From: VMFP01 sp964630025
Lineage (GTDB): Bacteria > Patescibacteriota > Andersenbacteria > UBA10190 > CAIZMI01
DNA: 9,849 nucleotides
Direction: 5' to 3'
Assembly: GCA_964630025.1 (NCBI GenBank)
Contig: CAZVRG010000032.1
Location: 1 to 9,849, forward strand
The stretch's first letter is position 1. Every line of letters begins with the position of its first letter. Below are positions 6,384 to 9,849 of the stretch, one piece after another. The notes under the pieces are model-generated. The model was not told the DNA's origin. It saw only the letters and a program-made list of their open reading frames with translations, and searched no databases. The position numbers and the translations under genes were made by a program.

Positions 6384-6421
6384 TATAGACTTCTCACGGA
6401 GTGTACTCGAACTTGTCTATA
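6384..6421. repeat. Dyad upstream of NDH-2 (candidate operator)
   Basis: TATAGAC (6384-6390) and GTCTATA (6415-6421) form a perfect 7-base inverted repeat 38 bases end to end, with a smaller GAGT-GT-ACTC palindrome inside (6400-6409). It sits between the REP-like element and the NDH-2 start, a place where a regulator of that gene could bind. The inner part also resembles, in inverted orientation, the stretch at 6521-6536 of the REP-like element, so it may be a degraded repeat arm. Confidence 0.35.
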
Positions 6422-6449
6422 ACCCATTTCAAAACTCTTAATATCCCGT

Positions 6450-6616
6450 GTCATTCTGAGCCCTTCGCCTGTCATCCTGAACCCTTTGCGTGTCATCCTG
6501 AACGCAGTGAAGGATCTTCAGGGTACACTCCGCGAAGAATCCGACACCGCAGGTCGTCCTGAAGTCCGCGATGAAGGATCTCCGAGATCCTTCGGCCGTC
6601 CCAGCCTCAGGATGAC
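6450..6616. repeat. REP-like palindromic repeat element with 21-base tandem units
   Basis: The element occupies most of the 309-base gap between nth and NDH-2. GTCATTCTGA (6450), GTCATCCTGA (6471) and GTCATCCTGA (6492) start exactly 21 bases apart, and a variant GTCGTCCTGA is at 6554. The opposite end carries the inverse, TCAGGATGAC (6607-6616). Near it lies a perfect 9-base hairpin, GAAGGATCT-CCG-AGATCCTTC (6573-6593), and GAAGGATCT recurs at 6509-6517. Read as protein it yields LRMT-, QDD- and CHPE..EGS-type peptides, which I recognise as the usual false-ORF signature of a REP-like repeat seen in many environmental bacterial genomes. No transposase is nearby. Confidence 0.8.
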
Positions 6617-6637
6617 AACGGGAGTTTGAAATGTGTT

Positions 6638-7351
6638 CTAGCGTGACGTGCGCACGCCGACGCGGGGACACAGATTGCGATGGTACAGCACGCACTGTGA
6701 GCACCGAGGCGAAATCGGTACGCACACGTTCTGCCCCCATGTTACGAGAAGATCATTCCACTGAATCCACAGGTCGCGCGGCAGGACGCGCCCGAGCGCC
6801 TGCTCGGTTTCTTCCGGTCGCTGTGTACGCACCAGACCCAACCGATTGCTGATGCGATGGACATGCGTATCCACACAGATTGCAGGAACGTGGAATGCAA
6901 GACCGAGCACAAGATTCGCCACTTTTCGTCCCACACCCGGAAGCGCAAGAAGCTGCTCGAGCGTGTGCGGCACCTGACCGCGATGGCGTTCAAGAAGGAT
7001 GCGTGCAATCTGTCGGAGCCAGCGCGCCTTTGTCGGATACATCCCTACCGGACGAATCAATTGCGCGATCTCCTGCTCGGAAAGATCGAGGAGCGCTTTG
7101 GGTGTTCTCGCGCGACGAAAAAGTTGCCGCGCCGCAACTTCCGTTGCGGTATCCCGCGTCCGAGCGCTCAACACTGCCGCGATGAGAATGTTGAACGGAT
7201 CATGATTAGTAACGTTTTTCTTCCCCACCGCGGGCGATACGTATCCGGACACGCTCTGTTCTAGCGCCCGAACGATCGCGCGTGGGCGCCGGAATCTCGT
7301 CCGGTCAGACTGTCGCGGATGAAACCGGGAAAACTTGTTTGCCGTCGTCAT
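6638..7351 (-). CDS. nth: Endonuclease III (DNA glycosylase/AP lyase)
   Basis: This base-excision repair enzyme removes oxidised pyrimidines and cleaves the abasic site. The 237 residues show DPFNILIAAVLSARTRD at 51-67, where ARTRD resembles archaeal-type Nth more than E. coli's AQATD. The helix-hairpin-helix LPGVGRKVANLVL lies at 137-149 with the catalytic-type Lys143, and VDTHVHRISNRLGL at 160-173 carries the catalytic-type Asp161. A C-terminal iron-sulfur loop has Cys210, Cys217, Cys220 and Cys228. Its spacing is C-x6-C-x2-C-x7-C, two residues longer in the last interval than in E. coli. The ATG at 7349-7351 overlaps the end of the ferredoxin gene by 47 bases without an evident ribosome site. 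The basic N-terminus is longer than usual, so a later non-ATG start remains possible. It is the last gene of the right-hand operon. Confidence 0.93.
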   Translation of the reverse strand: MTTANKFSRFHPRQSDRTRFRRPRAIVRALEQSVSGYVSPAVGKKNVTNHDPFNILIAAVLSARTRDTATEVAARQLFRRARTPKALLDLSEQEIAQLIRPVGMYPTKARWLRQIARILLERHRGQVPHTLEQLLALPGVGRKVANLVLGLAFHVPAICVDTHVHRISNRLGLVRTQRPEETEQALGRVLPRDLWIQWNDLLVTWGQNVCVPISPRCSQCVLYHRNLCPRVGVRTSR

Positions 7352-7532
7352 CGTAGAGGAAAATCGCGAGTGTCGGGCACGCCCGCGCAGCCTCGAGAAT
7401 CGTATGTTCGTCGGCGCCTTTCGGATCTTTCACAATTGCTTTCAGTTCGCTATCAAGCTCAAACACGCCCGGCGCGACAACGACGCAGGAGGATGCCCCA
7501 ATACACAGATCGCGTTTCACTTCAATGCGCAT
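7305..7532 (-). CDS. Small single-cluster ferredoxin ([3Fe-4S] or modified [4Fe-4S] type)
   Basis: This 75-residue electron carrier opens with MRIEVKRDLCIGASSC. Cys10 and Cys16 flank Ala13, where a second cluster cysteine would stand in a classic CxxCxxC site. Cys52 in ARACPTLAI is the distal ligand. APGVFELD after the first cysteines and the acidic overall character fit the Fer4-type single-cluster ferredoxins that serve P450s and small reductases. Three cysteines with Ala13 suggest a [3Fe-4S] centre, an inference from family behaviour. The ATG at 7530-7532 lies 11 bases inside the glycosyltransferase 3' end, and its own 3' end is overlapped by nth. A ferredoxin reductase-like gene is two genes upstream in the same run, so it could be its electron donor. 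A much longer in-frame reading upstream is merely antiparallel-free shadow over the glycosyltransferase and is not accepted. Confidence 0.87.
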   Translation of the reverse strand: MRIEVKRDLCIGASSCVVVAPGVFELDSELKAIVKDPKGADEHTILEAARACPTLAIFLYDDDGKQVFPVSSATV

Positions 7533-8571
7533 GGGTCTTTTTCTGCGGTTGTTGAAGAATGCGTTCGTAGACCTCCAGATACCCATCCACCATGTTCTCG
7601 GCCGTAAAGTTTTTCTCGACCCGCTCGCGGCACGCCTGTCGATGCACCGTTGAAAGTTTCCCCACCGCTGCGACTGCCTCATCCAGAGTATCCGCCACGA
7701 ATCCGGTTGTCCCATGTTCAATGAGTTCTGCCATGCTCCCGCGCCGGAATGCGATAACGGGCGTTCCACACGCCATTGCTTCCGGAACGGAGAGACCAAA
7801 TGGCTCTTCGACGCTAATAAGGTGAAGAAGTGCGCGAGCCCCTCCCAATAGACGATTCCGCTCTTCTGGTCCGGCATTCCCCACATACAACACCGACGTG
7901 CCGTCCACGTGCGGAAGCACTTCCTGTTCAAAATACACTTCGTCATGGACTGGCCCGGCCATAATCAACGGGAGTCCCGTCCTTTTTGCGACGGCAATCG
8001 CTTCCTTTGCGCCCTTTTCCGGATGCATGCGGGCAAAATACAGGAGATATGCTCCCGGTTCTGATTGAAAGGTGAACAATCGCATGTCAATGCCGTGATA
8101 GACCGTTGCACTATACTGCAGTCCCGGAATGCGATGGGCGTTGCTAATCGAGACATAGAATGCGTGATCGTTATACTGATGAAACACGGGAAGCGTTGAC
8201 GGCGTGATGCCGTGAATAGTCGTCACGGTGGGTGTCGCTACAAGACGGCTGTAGGTGAGCGGAAGAAAGTCAAAATGATTGTGAATGATATCGAACTCGC
8301 CGGCATGTTCGTACACATTGGCAATATGCAGGCATTCATACACCTTTGCGTCCAAGAGCGGAGGCTCGCTATAGCCATGGGGCGCAACACCACGGAGCTT
8401 GGCGCGTGTTACGGAGTCGAGTGTCGCGAACAGCGTAACGTCAACCCCGCGCGCCGCAAGTCCTTCAGTGAGCACGGATGTGGCCAACTCCCACGGACCG
8501 TATTCACGCGGCGGCGTTCGCCAGGAGATCGGCGCAAGCATGGCAACACGCAACGAAGAACGGGTCTTCAT
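7522..8571 (-). CDS. GT-B fold glycosyltransferase, family 4
   Basis: The 349 residues form a two-domain GT-B enzyme. The N-terminal acceptor domain begins with RVAMLAPISW and a PPREYGPWE glycine-rich turn at 20-28, and includes FDIIHNHFD at 93-101 and TTIHG at 117-121. The C-terminal nucleotide-sugar domain has RMHPEKG at 181-187 and the retaining GT4 signature EPFGLSVPEAMACGTPVIA at 256-274, an E-x7-E pair of Glu256 and Glu264. SMAELIEHGTTGFV follows at 279-292. It should transfer a sugar from an activated donor to a cell-envelope or small-molecule acceptor; the substrate cannot be read from sequence, and no sugar-nucleotide genes are adjacent. Its ATG overlaps the reductase stop (ATGA), and its 3' end overlaps the ferredoxin start by 11 bases, so it is embedded in a redox operon, an unusual setting. 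Confidence 0.92.
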   Translation of the reverse strand: MKTRSSLRVAMLAPISWRTPPREYGPWELATSVLTEGLAARGVDVTLFATLDSVTRAKLRGVAPHGYSEPPLLDAKVYECLHIANVYEHAGEFDIIHNHFDFLPLTYSRLVATPTVTTIHGITPSTLPVFHQYNDHAFYVSISNAHRIPGLQYSATVYHGIDMRLFTFQSEPGAYLLYFARMHPEKGAKEAIAVAKRTGLPLIMAGPVHDEVYFEQEVLPHVDGTSVLYVGNAGPEERNRLLGGARALLHLISVEEPFGLSVPEAMACGTPVIAFRRGSMAELIEHGTTGFVADTLDEAVAAVGKLSTVHRQACRERVEKNFTAENMVDGYLEVYERILQQPQKKTHAH

Positions 8572-9272
8572 GTGAATTTCTCAAAATGGATATCGCGTTC
8601 CGGAACCCCGAGTTGCGCAAGGACATTTCGCGTGTCGTCAACCATGGCGGGACTTCCGCACAGAAAGAATACGCGACCCGCAAGCTCGGCTTTTCGCACA
8701 GGCAGAACATCGGTGACGCGACCGCGAAGCCCTGTCCACTCGGCGGAGGATTGCGAAAGCGTTGGCAGGTATCGAAATGCGGACACACGCGCTTCAAGCG
8801 CGCGCCATTCCTCGTGATACAAGATATCGCCTACTGTGCGATTGCCAAACGTGAGCGTGATCGGACGAGCTGACGCGTCCGCATGCGCATACAGCGCCTG
8901 GATCATGCCACGAATCGGCGCAATGCCCGCGCCTGTTGCAACAAACTCCAATGGACGCGTTTCCTCTGGCGGAACGGTAAACACGCCGAACGGCCCGCGA
9001 AACTGTACGCGCTCCCCCAGCGTCAGCGCCTCGATGAACCGAGAGCCCTTCCCATTCGGAGAAATATCCACACAGAGATCAATGAGCGGAAGCGCTGCGG
9101 GGGTTGAGGCAAGGGAAAAAAGACGCAGCGTCCGCGGTTCAACAACAAACTGGATAATGTGTCCCGGGCGAAACGCAAACGATTCCGGCTGGTCCAAACG
9201 GAGAACAAGATGCCGGACGACGGGCGTCAGCGACCGTTTCTCAACGACAATCGCGGAATGCTCAACAGGCAT
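8568..9272 (-). CDS. FAD-dependent ferredoxin-NAD(P) reductase-like protein
   Basis: This single-polypeptide FNR-superfamily reductase has no fused iron-sulfur domain. From the ATG at 9270-9272 it has 234 residues. RLFSLAS at 50-56 is the RxYS-type FAD motif with Phe in place of Tyr; GPFG at 93-96 and the NAD(P)-binding TGAGIAPIRGM at 113-123 follow, then FLCGSPAMVDDTR at 203-215 and the C-terminal VPERDIHFEKFT. Electrons would pass between NAD(P)H and a small carrier; the ferredoxin encoded two genes downstream is the natural partner, an inference from context. A GTG at 9294-9296 would add eight residues (MIYGSLVG); neither start has a good ribosome site, and I prefer the ATG because conserved sequence begins soon after it. 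The stop overlaps the glycosyltransferase ATG by four bases. Confidence 0.88.
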   Translation of the reverse strand: MPVEHSAIVVEKRSLTPVVRHLVLRLDQPESFAFRPGHIIQFVVEPRTLRLFSLASTPAALPLIDLCVDISPNGKGSRFIEALTLGERVQFRGPFGVFTVPPEETRPLEFVATGAGIAPIRGMIQALYAHADASARPITLTFGNRTVGDILYHEEWRALEARVSAFRYLPTLSQSSAEWTGLRGRVTDVLPVRKAELAGRVFFLCGSPAMVDDTRNVLAQLGVPERDIHFEKFT

Positions 9273-9311
9273 ACCTACCAAAGAACCGTATATCACGAAT
9301 GACGTGAGCGT

Positions 9312-9485
9312 CTATCTGCGCGACGCGGAAGTATCTTCTTCGTCTGCATGCGGCTCCGTCAGCCAATCATACACAGACACAACAAGACGCCGGCCGAGAA
9401 ACCAGAAGATATACGGGAAGAGCCACAGCCAGAGCGTGCGCTTCAGAAACTTTTCAATAATCTTTCCCTCAACGTCGTAGGCCAT
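9312..9485 (-). CDS. Small hypothetical membrane protein
   Basis: The ATG at 9483-9485 gives 57 residues: a basic N-terminal helix (about 6-16, EGKIIEKFLKR), a very hydrophobic aromatic-rich segment at 18-30 (LWLWLFPYIFWFL), GRR as positive stop, a second short hydrophobic stretch LVVSVYDWL at 34-42, and an acidic then basic tail. One membrane span or a monotopic amphipathic anchor is likely. I do not recognise the family. A TTG at 9497 could extend it by four residues but falls on the predicted transcription start. Support comes from the strong promoter placed just before it and from its position 39 bases ahead of the reductase ATG. It may tether the reductase or ferredoxin to the membrane; that is speculation. 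Confidence 0.6.
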   Translation of the reverse strand: MAYDVEGKIIEKFLKRTLWLWLFPYIFWFLGRRLVVSVYDWLTEPHADEEDTSASRR

Positions 9486-9499
9486 TTTTTCTCGCAAGG

Positions 9500-9528
9500 A
9501 GTATACCCGGACGGCGGGTATCCGTCAA
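9500..9528 (-). promoter_or_regulatory. Strong sigma70-like promoter of the right-hand operon
   Basis: Minus-strand TTGACG (9523-9528), a 17-base spacer, then TATACT (9500-9505): 5/6 matches in both hexamers at ideal spacing. The start point should fall near 9493, leaving about eight bases before the ATG of the small membrane protein. This is the best promoter in the window and sets the 5' end of the membrane protein-reductase-glycosyltransferase-ferredoxin-nth unit. Confidence 0.7.
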
Positions 9529-9599
9529 TCGTTTGTACGTGATACATCAGTGAGAACACTGCGTGAACGTGATCCCGCTGAACATGCCAAACATGCGCA

Positions 9600-9621
9600 G
9601 TGCTATCATCCGTGATAGCAC
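9600..9621. repeat. Perfect 9-base inverted repeat upstream of the right-hand operon
   Basis: GTGCTATCA-TCCG-TGATAGCAC is a perfect dyad with a four-base centre, about 70 bases upstream of the -35 element. It lacks a following T tract on either strand beyond three Ts on the plus strand, so it fits a protein-binding site or a small RNA hairpin better than a terminator. Confidence 0.5.
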
Positions 9622-9704
9622 TTTCACGCCCGCGCACGTTCTTGGCACGCCACGGGCGAGCCACGGGGGATACAAACGGTCATGTTCGCTCGGTGTATCC
9701 ACAA

Positions 9705-9756
9705 GAGTAAAAGGTCAAAAGAAAACCCCCGCGAAACCGAAGTTTCTACGGGGGTT
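9705..9756 (-). terminator. Rho-independent terminator with UUCG tetraloop
   Basis: In minus-strand RNA, AACCCCCG (9756-9749) pairs with CGGGGGUU (9731-9724). Inside it a small internal loop separates a second stem, GAAAC pairing with GUUUC, closed by a C(UUCG)G tetraloop (9741-9738). It is followed by UUUUCUUUUGACCUUUU. This is a textbook intrinsic terminator for a transcript coming from beyond the right edge, and it insulates the downstream operon. On the plus strand no T tract follows. Confidence 0.85.
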
Positions 9757-9818
9757 GCGACCGAAGGGACAAAGCGCAGCACACAAGCGCAAAGGTTCCA
9801 AGGGCTTAAGACTTGCCT

Positions 9819-9846
9819 GCCCCGCGAAGCATGTGCGAAGTGGGGC
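9819..9846. repeat. Imperfect inverted repeat with internal GCGAAG direct repeat
   Basis: GCCCC (9819-9823) and GGGGC (9842-9846) bracket two copies of GCGAAG (9824-9829 and 9835-9840). The layout resembles small dispersed GCGAAG-containing palindromes of environmental bacterial genomes, but it is cut by the window edge and may equally be the 3' end of a gene. Confidence 0.35.
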
Positions 9847-9849
9847 GGA

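Larger units (their letters stand above)
9498..9849. other. Right-hand region without a recognisable gene
   Basis: This 352-base stretch holds the promoter of the right-hand operon, the dyad at 9600-9621, an 11-base-spaced direct repeat of GCCACGGG (9649-9656 and 9660-9667), the terminator at 9724-9756 and an imperfect inverted repeat at the very edge. Short open frames crossing it match no family I know and run through the terminator or the dyad. A minus-strand stop TAA at 9806-9808 could be the end of a gene entering from the right, but the 13 codons visible before it identify nothing. Confidence 0.6.

Noticed and set aside
6329..6496. 56-residue N-terminal extension of the NDH-2 protein
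   Set aside because: The added part is mostly REP-encoded peptide and unconserved sequence; the fold starts right after the GTG at 6328.
6438..6740. 100-residue minus-strand frame with CHPE, EGS, VQDD and QND peptides
   Set aside because: It is a translation of the REP-like element running into the nth 3' end in another frame; these peptides are a repeat signature, not a protein family.
7533..7946. Long N-terminal extension of the ferredoxin frame (to 213 residues)
   Set aside because: The extension overlaps the same-strand glycosyltransferase in another frame and lacks any motif; the ferredoxin begins naturally at the ATG at 7532.
9443..9664. 73-residue minus-strand frame across the operon promoter
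   Set aside because: It covers the promoter and the 9600-9621 dyad, overlaps the small membrane protein in another frame and resembles no family.

Overview
All convincing genes in this window lie on the minus strand, so the region is read from right to left. The sequence looks like a bacterial chromosome with the standard code: TGA is used as a stop, and ATG, GTG and TTG are used as starts. Most of it is G+C-rich, with one clearly A+T-richer block at about 1935-3656. Genes are short and tightly packed, often overlapping by 4-11 bases, and the longer gaps carry small dispersed-type repeats. There are no transposases, phage genes, CRISPR arrays, tRNAs or rRNAs. The style (compact, repeat-spotted, candidate-phylum-like environmental genome, perhaps Peregrinibacteria/Peribacteria-like) is only a weak inference; no marker gene settles the taxonomy.

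Layout in transcription order. (1) At the right edge, a strong rho-independent terminator with a UUCG tetraloop (9724-9756) ends a minus-strand transcript that enters from outside the window. (2) A good sigma70-like promoter (9500-9528) starts a five-gene run: a 57-residue membrane protein, a ferredoxin/flavodoxin-NADP reductase-like flavoprotein, a GT-B family 4 glycosyltransferase, a small single-cluster ferredoxin and endonuclease III (nth). (3) A 309-base gap follows, filled by a REP-like palindromic element with three 21-base tandem units (6450-6616) and a separate dyad (6384-6421). (4) A type II NADH dehydrogenase-like flavoprotein is followed by a tiny cysteine-rich GDCCVxC protein. (5) A gap holds octamer and heptamer micro-repeats and an inverted repeat. 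(6) A membrane-anchored protein has repeats resembling the C-terminal domain of anti-sigma-K factors. (7) A coupled set follows: a DUF2157 membrane protein, a GDYXXLXY protein and a RibL/TagD-type nucleotidyltransferase. (8) Last come purE and purC, consecutive in de novo purine synthesis; purC runs off the left edge just before its end.

Two modules have clear joint logic. PurE and PurC act back to back on CAIR and SAICAR. The reductase, ferredoxin and NDH-2 genes form a redox neighbourhood. The DUF2157 and GDYXXLXY proteins are a recurrent pair of unknown function. The most interesting points are the REP-like element, the reductase-glycosyltransferase-ferredoxin-nth operon, promoters placed almost on top of start codons, the palindrome at the purE start, and the compositionally distinct DUF2157 block. 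No clearly new defence or mobile system is visible.
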